Assembly (NCBI GenBank): GCA_012861695.1
Contig: JAAOOA010000033.1
Location: forward strand, 8,155,325-8,219,324
Direction: 5' to 3'
Origin: Trematomus loennbergii
Taxonomy: Eukaryota > Chordata > Actinopteri > Perciformes > Nototheniidae
DNA: 64,000 nucleotides
A program made the position numbers and the translations under genes. The notes beneath the pieces were generated by a model, which saw only the letters and a program-made list of their open reading frames with translations, had not been told where the DNA came from and did not search any database. Of this stretch, positions 1-13,009 are shown in pieces. Within the stretch, counting starts at the first letter, position 1. Every line of letters starts with the position of its first letter.

Positions 1-3000
1 TGATATTTAAAACAACATTTAACCAATGGGTCTCCTTTGCTGGCTGAGGGAAATACAGAGGATTATTCTAATCACAGTGCAGCGAAGACATGGTCCAGAA
101 GGAGCTTTGAGGACAACAGCAGGGAAGTGTGAGGAAAGTTTCTGCAAGAAAGCCAAAGCCATTTGAGTCTGATTAATCTTGGTTCAGTACTGTGCAATGT
201 CCTTCAGATGTTCGCAAGTTTTCACTCTTTCACCATGAAACTGGTTGAATTTTACATTTCCTGGGATTGGAGGCCTTTGAGGTTGCAATACTGAATTATA
301 TCTTCCTTAGTCCTTCCTGACCGTTCACAGCAGCGAAGAATAACATTTTTTTAAGGCAAAACCGAGAGTTACAATATCCTGGCCTCAAAGTGTTCAGCAT
401 GTCCAACCTCTAGAAATGCATGATGCCTGAATGCTTGCCTCACTGCAGCTTCCTCAGAGGAAATGCCGCCATTCTCAGGAATATTAAAAATCAGTTAGTC
501 ATTTTGTTAGCGGGCAAATACAAACAAAACATCCACAAGGATACATTCAGGTTAGTTGGAAGTGAAAGTACTTCAAAAAAAGATGGATATGCAGAGCTTT
601 TGTCTTTCTGTATCATGTGATCGAATAACAGCTAGTGCTACATATATATATATTTTTACTGATTTCTGTTCCGTCTAAAAAGGGAGAAATGGTGCTTTTT
701 TTAATGAAACTAGAATGATGAGTATCTACTCATATTTGACTTCTTAGTTTTAGTTGTAGCCTAATGACTTACCGTCCATAGCTATTTTCTTAGTAGTGAT
801 TCATTTTTGTACATAGACTATAAGTTGATATGTTTCTTCTAAATGTTAGATATATGTATAGATTACTCTATCTTATATGTTTGAAAACAAAAAGCACTTT
901 GTCCAAAAAAGAAAGAAAAAAACAAACAAACTAAAGAAAAAGCATTTTTTTCTTCCATTTGCTGCTAAAAGGCCTGGTGTGAATGCTGCAAGTGTACTTG
1001 ATAACTACTTGCTAGGATAGGTCTATTTCCTGACTTGGCTAGGTCTATAAACTGGCAGGGAATAGGTGTGCGGCCTGACGAGGGTTAGGTCTACATGTTT
1101 CTGGAGCCACGTAATGTTACAAGTGTTGAATAAACCTGTATCATTGCTTGGTTTTGGAAAGCTAGGTCTATTTCCTGGTCAGGAACCGCGTGGATAGCGG
1201 GTTTGTGGTCTTAAAAAAAAAAGAGGGTTTTGATTCCAGGGCCCCTACTTTGATCCTGACGCTGACCCCCTTGGCGTCAGGATTCATTTGCCTTCAGTAG
1301 AGGTTTCCTATGGAAAAACTGATTCTGCTTTGGCTTCCTCTTCAGGGTGATGTACAGTGTAGACACATTTCTCCAGAGAGCTATATTGTTATCATTTGTA
1401 AACTGATTGCTACTTGTGACTTAATGAGGAGGAGGGTTTAGCCTGGGGCGGCCAGGAAGAGCCGTTTGAAAGGTGTTGTTCCGGGCCGCCTTAGGGGAAG
1501 TTACTATATCACTGTACTGTATGGCAAGCCAGTTACAAATGGAGACTCAATCCGGACACTTATTGCCTTTTTGAACTTTTACACACAAACAAATAATATA
1601 AATTGGCGAACTAGTCAGTTGCCAAAGGGTGAGCCCGAGGCTTATGACATTGTTCCGCCAATATACAGTCAACAACAACAACAACAACAACAACAATAAC
1701 AAAACTGTTCAGCATAAATGGCTCAAAACAAACCTTGACTGAAGTATCAGACGTGGTGCAATATCTCGGAGAAATTGCTACAAATGTTGAATTAAAATTT
1801 GAACTAATTGTGCTCAGTCGAATCTTTTGGTACAATATTTGAAGCAATTTCTTTCAGCAACAATTTTGACCAGGTCTGGCCAGCGGTCAACAGTGGATAC
1901 ATTGCCGCTGGTTGGCTAGTTTTGTAGTCGCTCATGAGGCTGATCTAAGAAAGAGTTCTCACAGGTTTTTACATTTAACATGATAGGTGCAAGCTGTGCA
2001 ACTTTACATTCGAACAAGGAGACTCTGTGGCATTTTAAAAAGTCAAGAAAACTAGTGAAAATCCACACCAGTAACTATTCCTTATTCTTTTTTATTTCTG
2101 GTGACATAAAACCTATACAGTCAACTATTAAGCTGATGGTGTATCTTTGTGCTACTTTTGTCCAATAAAAGCTTACCGTAAAGCTCTTCAGCAAATCAGG
2201 GTAATATTGTTCTTCTATCTGACGTATGTGATGACATAAAATCAAAAGAAAATATATTTATGTATTCCAATTATTGTCGCCATTCTTTACTCTGTACAAA
2301 AATATGTGTGTGTATGTGTTATGAATTATCAATGTCAATCAATATAGTGCAATCCTCTACACAAACTGAAAAAAAGGCCAACAGTCACAATATTCACAGT
2401 TTATCCGATTTATCCACATTGGAATTAAAACATACACGACCTACGACATTTTCCTCTCACAAAGGATTTGATTTCACATGGTGCTGATTACTTTTCATTA
2501 TCCAGGTAATCCTCCAAGAATTTAAATAGCATCTGTATTTATATTCACTAAAAACATAACAGACTCCCCACCCCCCCCAATATTTTTCATTGATTCTATC
2601 CTATTGGACTAAACAGAGGAACATTTTCACTCTGAACGACAACAAATTGGTGATTTCTATTTTATTGAGCTGTATGATTGCTATTGTTAGGCAAACCATG
2701 TTTCTTTTGTAAAAATCATTCTCATTGATTTGATACCACAGCCTAAAGTCACAGAGGATCTTTATATCATCTGAGAGGTACAAGATTTCCCCCAGGACTG
2801 CAAAATAAATGCATTTATTTGGGTGTATTATAGGCCGTTATTTTGTTGATTTAAATAGTACGTAGGATTTCCTCCTTATGTTATTAAAATACAGGTACTT
2901 ATTCAAGTTGATAGTAAATTTGGCACTATTTTCTTGTTTTAAGCTGTACTTATGTATCCGTATGTAATAAAAAGGTATAGAATGACTTGGTGTTAATGAA

Positions 3001-6000
3001 TAGATGTTCCCTCTACTGAGTATTTTTAGCATCTTTCAGCTTGTTTTCCTGGTTCTTTGGCCCCTCAACTTCAACTCAACTAAGCACTTTTTAGAAAATT
3101 ACGGATCTAAAAGATGAGCGTTACCAAATATCCTTGTCTCACTAAATTGGGTTTGTGAACAATATTTTACAAATGGACCTCACCTCTTGCTGGCTGTGGT
3201 GTCAGATCTCAGAGTTTGGATTCTGTTTTCAGATGTTTCTTGTCTGTTTTGACCCATGTGGGCTGCTTGTAAAAACACCTCGTCTTGAGAGGTTGTATGC
3301 ATAATGCCCTCCATGTTTTTCTCTGTGTAAATTGGAAACATACAAAAATGTGACAAAAAAAACCGAGGGAATAATGTTTCTGCATGCCGACTCCCTGCAA
3401 CGCACTTCTAGAAGATCCTTCACTGCACTCGAAGTCACATTTTGTCATACTTGCTGCTATTTAATGAGCACAAAGAGCGTTATGTTTTTCGTTAAGTGTA
3501 TCAATGATTCGATAACAGTAGACTATTAACACATACCCTGGTTTTTTTTCACACTTTTTTTTCGACAGTCAAAAGACCAAAAGTGTTACTCCCCTTGCAC
3601 TTGGTTTTTGAATATGATGCCTGCTGAACCAGGTGCCTTAATCAAATCTTCGAGAACACACATCTGCACCTTCTGTCAGTCTGGAGGGGGTTTCCCCACA
3701 GAAACAAGGGGCTGGGTTTCCCATAACCTAAACTTGAAGTACAGAAATGAAATTTAAAAACTAATTTCAACCCAAAATATTTAGTATGAGAAATCAGCCT
3801 TTAACAGTGAATGAGCTTTTTGTCATGTCTGAATATGATTTCCCTTTAGTATTACTGAAGAAGAGCATACATGTGAACTAAATTCATGTTTTGGGAAAGC
3901 TGGTTCCAATTGTAACTTTCTCTGCCCACTACGCCACATTCTTGTGTTTTGTGTATTGGCTGCTGCTGCTATCACCGCTGGTGTGTCCGTTTAGAGAACA
4001 GTACGTTTCCACTGTGTCAAAGGCAGAGGGAGACTTGGGCCTGCTTTAATTAGTCGATTACAATGCATTCTTCTTCTGTGGTTTTGACATTGAGCACCGT
4101 GTTGCTGCCTCTTGAGATCTTTTTTGAAAAACTAAACAAAAAAAAGCATAAAACAGACCTTTCCGTTTCTTAACTTTGCTATAATGAAGTGCCAGACCCT
4201 CCTTGAAGCCAGTGTTGGCACTTAGTGGCAGGGTGCAAATGAAGCGCACAAACTGAGCATGGAGGTAAACTGTGGTGCTAATCTGTCAGTGGCTGGGTGC
4301 TAACATGGCTGATGTAAAAAGCTGTTTTAGCCATATTATTCCTACTGTCGATGACTCTTGTCAGTCTTGTGTTTCTGACTGCTGTATGCTGACATAGCGA
4401 GGTATAACTTTGCTGCTGCTGCTTTGCGGATGAATGTAGACTAGTCTTCCTTAGCAGGATCATACGGACAGACGTGTCTGGTGGAGCTTTTCCTGTTGTG
4501 CTACTTCCTTACACTTTTGTTTTGAACACAGGGAGACTCCTGTTGTCCGGATCCAGAAGGATCATGAATGTTGTATCTTTATATGGCCGCTGTCCTGCTT
4601 AAATGTTTATACCTATTTCTTTTTATATTAATATTTTGGTTTGATATTTATGCGCTGACTTTGTCAAATGTTGCACGATTGAAATTAGATTTTTCCTAAA
4701 TTATATCTTATTGCCTTTTTTCCCTTATTCCAGTGTTCTTACAATTTATTTGATATTTATTTGTTTCGTCCTATAAATTAACATGTAAGGAGACATATGT
4801 AAGACTTATTAGCTTTTCCACTGAAGCAGGCTTTACCAGGAGTCACATGAGGTTCACAGGTGTCAATCAAAGTCACAATGAAACTGACTTTTCTATTATT
4901 CCCTGTATACCTATAAACCAACATATTTTTTAGATTGTTCATATATTTAAAAAATGTATCTTATTACATTTACACATTATATCAGTTATATTATCTCATG
5001 TACCATAGATACGATTTTGTAAAATTTGCAACTTTTGTAAGATATGCAAACATTAAGGACGATCTATATTTAGTGCTTAATTAGACAGTAAAGACTCAAT
5101 AAATAGATCAGTATGCAAAACAGAAGGCAATATTATAAAGAAATATCAGATAATCAGTTTGAAAATGAATTTACAAATATTTAAATAAAGCAACAGATAT
5201 ATTAGGATAGATGGATAAATACCTAAAAAAGGACTATATTTGCAAATCAACTTTAACAAAAGTCCTGTTGTCTCTGTGTTGCACACAAACGGAACGATGA
5301 TTGTGTTGCAATCAGAGTCTGGGATTAATTTGCTGAAAGTAACAACAAAACGACAGATTTGCCCATAAAAACATTATTATTACATACAAATATAACACAT
5401 AGTGGCTTCAGTCATTTGCCGTCCTGTGTTTAATTGTATATGACTTTAACATTATGTTCTGTCCTAATGCTAAAGTAACAAGGTGCAGTTTCATTGTGAC
5501 TGAGCAGTGGTCTGTGAAGCCCATGAAGCGTTCTGTCATCGAAGGTTTGAGGCAGTCAGTCAGCGCCTGGAAACAGACTCAAGGACTCGGCTCTTCTTTG
5601 GTCACGACTCTGAACCAAGGTCTGGTGCTCCACAGGTCAGGAGTCGCCCCTCTCTAACTGTGAGGGGAAATTTGAATATTCGATCAGTTTTCTGGGAAAA
5701 CTTTACCACTGCGCCAGAGATGTTTGGTCCCCTTCTGGGTGCTTAATTTTTTTCAGAAGGGCTTTGGTTCGCAGTTGTCTTGTCAGGGAGCTTCTGAAAT
5801 AAGATGGGGGGCCGCTAAAGGCTGGTGGGCAGAGACCCTCCACCTCCCCTGCAATGAATGCTGGGGGGGGGGGGCGGGAGTCATTTCCTCTTCTGCAGAC
5901 TGATCTTTTCGAAAGCGAAAACAACCCACCCTAAATGAAAATAAAAAAACAAAACCCCTTTCCATATCTACATGCGTCATTATCCAACACTAAAGTGATT

Positions 6001-7578
6001 TACATCTCCTTCCAGATTTGCCAAAATGCATGGAGCGAGACACATTTGATGAGCAGAAAATGTTAAAGTATATATTCTGTTTCCTTTCTTTTCTATTTTG
6101 ATAATAAAGACAGACAGAAAGATGATTTTATGGGAAATCCATACAAGCCTAAACATGTAGAGGATGTGGGAGGTATTGGTCATCATGAGCTCTACAGCTA
6201 CATGCTATTGTTATGATGCTTCTGGTCTTGTATGGTAACTTATATGACTAGATCAACAGCATGGGATCTTTCTGTAGTTAGTCCTGTGTGTGTTCCTCTC
6301 CCAGTCTCAGTAGGAGGGCTGTTCTTCATTGCTAAGTGCTCTATAATAGATCTCTTGGTGATTATAATTTCATAAAGAAGCAACTTACAGAAAGTGTATC
6401 CTGCTGAAACTAACTGATCCTCTCTTTAGCAATGACGTCTATATTTGTAGTTCACATATATGCCTGTTCAAATACAATATCTTGACAGTTGATATATTTA
6501 TGTTGTGTAATAAGTGTTGTGCTGGGTTTAACTTTTGTTATATCTAAGTCTTTGTTTTACATTGTCTTTCTTTCTTGGAGGCACAGTGGGTGGGCTTTAT
6601 GCACAGTCTTGGAAATGTAAAAGATGTTTTTGTTTTATTTGGTTTGTACTGTCTGTAACAACTCATTCTGTTTCAGAGCTTCGGACAATAATTGTCTCTG
6701 GCTGCTTGACATCCTGCGGCACCTGCCCTGAATCTCTGTTGTGTTATGTGCCTCTTTCTTATTTTTTCAAACATTCTTTCTCTGTTGTATCAGCCAGGAG
6801 TTGATACCACAGCTCTGCTTGTAACCACAATAGTCTGATTATGTTCATTGATTTTAATATCAAAATAATAAAACCATTAGCAACCCATCCTGACTCTTCT
6901 TCTTAATTTGTTGATGTTTATATAGATATATAGATAGATAGATTAGTACTGTATTGATCCCAAATTGGGATTTGTTTGCGTTGCAGCAGCATGAAAAGAC
7001 AAGGCAATGAACATAAGAGAAGTTAAAACACTAGACATAAACAATCCAAAATATTTCTGAAAAAATTTAATGGAAATACAAATGTACAGTAACAAAATAT
7101 AAAGCAGGATATTATATATACATTAATTGGGCAAGGAATGGATTATTAAATATGAAATTGAATATAAATGTAAAAATGTACAGTGGGCGTTTAAGTCCAG
7201 TTAACAAGAGAAGCTATGGAGCTATGTTTACATGGGGTTGTAAACAACTGAATATAATCACTGATTCATACAAAATGTTTTCATACATTTTAATTTCACA
7301 CCATTTAAAAATAAAATAAAATCATTGTTTAGAATTTAGTCCATTATATTATGTAGCCTATACATATTTATTGAGCAAAACATTTGATTAATTATTTTGT
7401 TATATATTAATATAATATATGTTAGTAACCTTATCGTAAGACACCCACATCACCATAGCATTTATGTGACAGAAAAATAAGTTTTTTAATGGTTTGTGTG
7501 TGACCGTCAGATTTATCGCTTCGCATTCAGCAGAACGTTTTGTCTTTTGAGCCTACTGCTTGCCGTACAACAACAAAT
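1..7578. other. Upstream gene-free stretch (possible 3' UTR of an upstream gene)
   Basis: No reading frame here looks like an exon: the open frames are short, of random composition and lack matching splice sites. The DNA is AT-rich with many T/A runs, and AATAAA signals occur at about 1130 and 6868. In human the gene upstream of BNIP1 is CREBRF, in the same orientation and with a very long 3' UTR, so part of this stretch could be crebrf 3' UTR. That is inference from synteny only; I see no crebrf coding sequence. A GATA-tailed retroposon end lies near 6.92-7.03 kb. Confidence 0.35.
6921..7030 (-). repeat. Teleost retroposon 3' end with GATA tail
   Basis: A short tagatagataga run is followed by a segment containing gtattgatcccaaattggg and then gcgttgcagcagcatg. 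This resembles, from memory, the reverse complement of a common fish LINE/SINE tail (simple GATA tail, then 'tattgatccc'). The class cannot be settled without a repeat library. It lies about 550 bp upstream of the bnip1 start codon. Confidence 0.45.
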
Positions 7579-10500
7579 ATGGCGTCTTCTGCGGATGTCC
7601 ACGTCCGAATTTGTGGACAAGAAATTATCAAATATGACCTGGAAATTAAGGCACTTGTTCAGGTAAAATGGTACTTTTATGAAACATTGTTATGCTCAGG
7701 TTGGTTTTCAATTTTGTTCTGGAGAGATTTTTATGGAGGCGTCACAACAACACAGTGAAGCTCACGTTAGCTAACCATAGACTGTATATATAAAGCTCAC
7801 GGATAACACGATGACGAAGGTTAAAATAGACAGAAAGAAAGAGTGAGAGAGAGTTTTATTAAATATGTTTCCTTCAACTGATTCAAGTCGAGGTTTATTT
7901 ACCTGAATAAAGTTATCAGTCGTTCGTGTTCTGTTACTGTGTAGTTGAGCTAAGAAATATCTTTATACACTGAGTATAATCATGAATACACATATGATGT
8001 GTGCGTGTGTGTTGTTGTGTGTTGTGTGTTGTGTGTGTGTGTCCTGCAGGACATCAGGGATTGCCCTGGACCTCAGTCAACTCTCATGGAGTTCAACTCT
8101 CAGGTCAAAGAGAAGTTCAACAAACTGAGACTCAGAATACAGGTCAGGCCTCACATCAGGTGTCAGAAAAAGATCATAGTACAGTATGTTACAATGCATT
8201 CAAAACTATTCATCATGTAGTATGTCATAAATAATCATAACCAACTCTTAGTATAGCATGTACCACACATATATATCCCTCCCCCTACTCACTCACTTGT
8301 TATTTTTCAATCTATCGTATGACTGTGCTGTGTTGTTGTCAGGATCTGGAGCAGATGGCCAGAGAGCAGGACAGAGAGACGGACAGACTGGCCATCCTGT
8401 CAGAGACAGAGAGCCAGCGGAGACAAATGCTGAGGTGTGAACCAATCAATCAATCAAAAGCCAGCATTCAGTATCAATCATTAAAATGCATTTATTGTCT
8501 TAAAGATTAATTTGCAGATTATTCTAGACGAGTGGATTTTGTTGTAAATATCAAAAGATTGTGAAGGATTATGTGTTTGAATTCTAAATCCAAAACCAAA
8601 AGATATTCAGGTTCATAACCACAATATCACAAAACATTTCTTTTGTTGCCATTTCTTGAACAAAAAGTTACTTTGATGCAATTATCAAAATGAATTGGCG
8701 ATTATTTTTCTGTGGGCTGATATTCGATTACCAAACTAATAGTTTCAGCTCAACTTTACAAAGTGCAACAGGTTAGGTTGTGTCTCTGTGTCCTGAAGTT
8801 AGTAATTAAAAGGGCTGTACTAGTTTTAATTTTGTAGAAAGGTAGCCTCTAATTTATAATATTAATTATGCTTTTAGGACATAATTCACCTTGTAGTTGT
8901 TGACCCTTGAGCAGAATGTGCAGTAGATATCTGAAGCCAAAGGGACTCCCAGATAAAAAAACGAATATTGGGATTAAGCAACAGATTCAGAAACAACAGG
9001 CCAGATGAGATGTAAACTGAGATATTTCTTTGGATTTCAGTAACCAGACAGCATGGAGGAAAGCAAACCTGGCCTGTAAACTCTGCATCGACCACAGTGA
9101 GAAGGACGAGCTGCTGCAAGGAGGAGACTACCAGAGCACCAGACAGAGGTTTGTACAATGAGTCAGCCCTATACCATCATACATATGGTAAGGAGGATGC
9201 AGAAAAACTCCAGTCAGATCTCAGAGTAATGCAAAGATGGTCCGAGTGTTGGCAGCTCAAATTCAATGCAGCAAAGTGCAAAGTAATGCACTTAGGTCTT
9301 CTGAACCCAAAATATGAGTTTAATATGTGTGATAAATCAAACAATATAAACCTATCTGAGACTCAGAATGAAAAGGACCTTGGTGTGAATGTTGATAATA
9401 CCCTGACATTTAGTGACCATATCCATCGGGCAGCTAACAAAGCTAATGGTATCCTAGCAATAATCCGCAGATCATACACTTATTTGGACTCTGATGTAGT
9501 GCGTAGTTTATACATCTCTCTTGCACGGCCACTCCTCGAGTATGGGAATGTCGCCTGGTCCCCCATGTACAAAAAGGATGCTGAGCTCATTGAGAAATTA
9601 CAGAGAAGGGCAACGAAGCTGGTTCCAGAACTAAAGGACCTACCATATCAAGAACGACTGCGAAGTCTTAAGATCCCGAGCATGTATTATAGAAGGGCGA
9701 GGGGAGATATGATCGTAGTTTTCAAATATCTCCACAACATCTACAAAACATCATGCCCACTACAACGGGATTATAACACCAGGACTCGTGGACACTGCCT
9801 CAAGTTGAAGAAACAGTACTCAAGACTGACTATCTGCCACAACCTTTTCAGCCTGCGTGTGGTTGACTTGTGGAATGATCTGCCAGAAAGCGTTGTCACA
9901 TCCAAGACTGTTAACTGTCTCAAGTCCCGCCTCTACTATTACTGGTCAAACATCACCTTCACTTTGGACTATGTGACTGTTGCCAGCATCCATAGTATGT
10001 AAAGAACAGTGATCTACTTATTTATGAGCGACTAAAAGGCCCTAGGCCTACTACAGCCGTATCCTATTGATTGATTGATTGATACGTGTATTAAGCAGGT
10101 CAAGCTAAATCACCATCCCCCATCCCAATTGTAATTAGACCTCTGTTAACTTACTACTTTTCTGGCAAACTCTGGTCTTCTCGTAATATGAATCCAGTCT
10201 GGAGAGACTTTTTGCAAATTTAAAAGTGTATCTCTACGATTTGAAACAGACTGTGACGACACACTGGTCTAGAAACGTTTTTTTTTTCTTCCTGTAAAAG
10301 TGACACTACTTGATGAAATTGAAATGTACAGACATTTAAGTAGGTTGCAACTGTATTACATTAATTGAATTATCAGCTCAATTATTACTATTCATAATTT
10401 GAACATTCAAAATAATACATAGCCCAGTAATAAAGGTTGTCCAGAAGCATGTTGTTGTTTGTAACATAATAATCTCCTGTTATTTGCCAATGATTAAAAT

Positions 10501-11334
10501 GCAGTCCGGTTGCAGCAGCTGTCATTAAGGAGGAGGGGACAGATTTGATTATCCATATTTTCCCTGATATAATAATCCTGTTCAAATGGGGCTTTTGACA
10601 GTCATTTGTTTCCAGTCATTTGTGATGGGTCATTATGTTTACCACTCAAATGTTTATATAATGATACTTAAATCATCTCTGCTGGTAGAAACAGGATGCT
10701 CTTTAAAGAGACACATGTTTTGAGAAACACACATTTCTGTGACTTTACTAGCTACACACAATACACGTTATACACAACATATTAGTGACAGCAACCAGTC
10801 ACCAGCAGTGGTCTGCTCTGTGTTTTTGTTTCAGGAAGGTGACAAAAGAATGCCTTGTGGAAACCAGCAGCAACATCACAGAGAGTTTGATGTCGATCAG
10901 CAGGATGATGTCTGAACAGGTGAAGCAGAGCGAGGACACCATCGGCACTCTGGGTAAAAAAAACAACAATTATACTTTGAACATGTCTTTGTTAAATTTA
11001 GTCATTTATATTTTGTTTACATACAGTATATCCAGTTTACAACAATGATTTTAAATGTGAAAAACTTAGTGTAGCCAACAATCTTCTTCAGTATTTAATA
11101 CCTCTTCCTCCTCCTCCTCCTCCTCCTCCTCACACAGCCACCTCCTCCAGGACAGTGCTGGAAACCAACGAGGAGTTTAAAAGCATGACAGGAACCATCC
11201 ACTTCGGGAGGAAACTGATCCTGAAGTACAACCGGCGTGAGCTGACAGACAAGCTGCTCATCTTCCTGGCTCTCGCCCTCTTCTTCGCCACCGTCCTCTA
11301 CATCCTTAAGAAGCGTCTCTTTCCCTTCATTTAG
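7579..11334 (+). CDS. bnip1: BNIP1 / SEC20 vesicle-transport SNARE, six coding exons, intact
   Basis: Exons: 7579-7662, 8050-8142, 8343-8434, 9041-9148, 10835-10953, 11138-11334 (stop TAG). All junctions are GT-AG, phases agree, and the total is 693 nt = 230 aa plus stop (human BNIP1 is about 228 aa). The N-terminus is MASSADVHVRICGQEIIKYD. The middle is a hydrophilic helical Sec20/SNARE-type region (about residues 90-190, including the segment from ATSSRTVLETNEEF), followed by a tail anchor at about residues 205-222 (LLIFLALALFFATVLYIL) and a KKRLFPFI end. The known family role is as a Qb-SNARE of the ER syntaxin-18 complex in Golgi-to-ER retrograde transport; the mammalian protein also has a BH3-like region and binds BCL2/E1B-19K. 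The exon 4 donor is weak (gtttgt) and a LINE fragment follows it closely. The exon 6 acceptor uses a (CCT)n repeat as its pyrimidine tract. Identification is firm. Confidence 0.95.
7768..7802. repeat. Possible dispersed teleost repeat end in bnip1 intron 1
   Basis: The string ctaaccatagactgtatata followed by aagctcacgg resembles a motif ('ccatagactgtatataaa') that I associate with dispersed fish repeats. It is short and rests on memory of the motif only. Confidence 0.3.
8003..8043 (+). repeat. GT-rich tract just upstream of bnip1 exon 2 acceptor
   Basis: A degenerate (GT)n/(GTT)n tract ends a few bases before the gtcctgcag acceptor of exon 2 at 8050. UG-rich RNA near a 3' splice site is a known binding context for TDP-43 and CELF proteins. 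An effect on exon 2 is inference. Confidence 0.7.
8176..8256 (+). repeat. 'tagtatgtcataaa' AT-rich repeat, bnip1 intron 2
   Basis: This intronic stretch carries agtacagtatgtt, tagtatgtcataaa and tagtatagcatgt. The same words recur in the larger AT-rich repeat in stc2 intron 3 (13621-14110), so the two look like copies of one dispersed repeat family. Confidence 0.5.
9155..10083 (+). mobile_element. 5'-truncated CR1/L2-group LINE, C-terminal end of ORF2, in bnip1 intron 4
   Basis: A frame without stops runs from about 9186 to 10002. It encodes the part of a non-LTR reverse transcriptase that follows the catalytic core: LQSDLRVMQRWSECWQLKFN, KCKVMHLG, DLGVNVDNTLTFSDHI, ARPLLEYGNVAWSP and LQRRATKLVPELKDLPYQER are typical of the thumb and C-terminal region. 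The catalytic (F/Y)xDD motif is absent, so the copy is 5'-truncated and dead. A short 3' UTR follows and ends in a (TTGA)n tail at about 10064-10082. Style and tail suggest the CR1/L2/Daphne/Rex1 group; the clade is not certain. It lies in the same orientation as bnip1 and starts within roughly 30 bp of the exon 4 donor. The 5' boundary is approximate. Confidence 0.85.
11106..11130 (+). repeat. (CCT)n forming the pyrimidine tract of the bnip1 exon 6 acceptor
   Basis: A run of CCT triplets ends just before cacacag, the acceptor of the last exon at 11138. The trinucleotide repeat itself supplies the polypyrimidine tract, so its length could affect acceptor strength (inference). Confidence 0.85.
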
Positions 11335-11935
11335 CTGTTAATACACACACTTCAGGAAGAATGTTTTCCAGTTACCAAAATGGCTCTTAGCCGTTTTGAA
11401 GTAAAAACTCGAGTACATAGTTGGATCAGCATTGAGACTGAACTTCTGCACGAAGAAACAGAGTCGAGTGGCCCTTGTTTTTATCTTGATCAATATGCAA
11501 AATGTTTCTTTATAAAATGGGAATGAAGGAAAAAGTGTTAACTGGCATTCTGAGGTTTTGTGCAACAGTGATAAGCTTACAGCCTGCTTCAAACTAACTT
11601 GGGCTGTTCCAAACATCACTGAAGGCTTTTTATATACTTGTTGCACTCTAAAGGATTCTATGGCTATTGAGTAATCATGTAGTCTCAATTTGATAATTAA
11701 TAATATATTGATGCACAATTTCATACGGTCTATCCTTCTACCCTTAAGACGTTCAAAAGGCTGCATTATGAGTGAAAGCAATGAGGAAAGCTTTGAGAAT
11801 GTGACTATTCTACCCACTTTTACTCCTGATCACCGGTGACTGTTTTAGAAACATCATTTTTAATTTGTAGTTCGAAATTCAGAACTAACCAGGGACTAAG
11901 CCATAACCTTCACTTTGTTGCCATCAGTCATTTTA

Positions 11936-12168
<233 letters not shown>

Positions 12169-12430
12169 CCTAGAAAGTGTTGTCTGCTCTGGAAGGCTTT
12201 TTCAAAGATGCCATTGTTACAGTTATTGACGAGTTTAGCCTGTGCCTTTCTTCTTTAGGACGTCCAGACAACTGACTCAGAAATGCGGTACTTACTCATC
12301 CTCTAAAGTTCATTTGTCACGTTGAGTTGGAGAGTGCATGTCAGGGATGTCTTACTGTTCGTCTGTGTGACTATTTTACAGAGCAGGGCTGAATTAACAC
12401 ACTTCTCTTTGTCCAGTAACATCATTGTAG

Positions 12431-12436
12431 TTTATT
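12431..12436 (-). terminator. Candidate stc2 poly(A) signal
   Basis: TTTATT on the plus strand reads AATAAA on the minus strand, about 575 bp past the stc2 stop codon, and is the first such signal I found. It lies just inside the predicted end of the convergent bnip1 transcript. Confidence 0.4.
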
Positions 12437-12481
12437 TAATTTCAATCAAAATGCTTACAAATGTATTTTTGGATTCATTTA

Positions 12482-12487
12482 AATAAA
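12482..12487 (+). terminator. Candidate bnip1 poly(A) signal
   Basis: AATAAA in the context tttaaataaaaact, the first canonical signal after the bnip1 stop codon. Confidence 0.45.
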
Positions 12488-13009
12488 AACTTACAAAACA
12501 TAGCTTGAAACCTGGGGTCTGTATGAAATGTGATTCATCAAAAACACATATTTAAAACACGTCATACCCGAAGAGCACCTTCCTGCAGACGGCACCCTGT
12601 CCACACAACAAAGTCAACAATACGGTGCATAATATAACAATCCTCATAAATACAAAAACAGACTTAAATAGGTAGAATACTGACTTTCAGCTGCACTTGA
12701 GCGATTCCCTGTAGTGTTTACTCGTGTGTGTGTGTGTGTGTCCATGCCCCTTGCTGAAGGATACAGCCACTGTGGTTAACTGTCGAGGTGAGGTAGATAA
12801 CTGGTTTTCATTCTTGTACAAAGTCAAATGTCAAGGAAAATAGTCATATATATATATAGCACAAATACCCAACAGATTAAATAAGATATGTTGCATTGCT
12901 TTTACCAGCAATACAACACAAAACTACTACCACTACTGACACTCATTCTGCTAATATAATAGTAATAAGTGCATCATCTTTGTGAACCCTTTCTGCACCA
13001 CCAGTCTGT

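Noticed and set aside
1252..1282. Small inverted repeat tcctgacgc...gcgtcagga
   Set aside because: A 9-bp stem is not unusual in 64 kb and nothing else supports a functional RNA.
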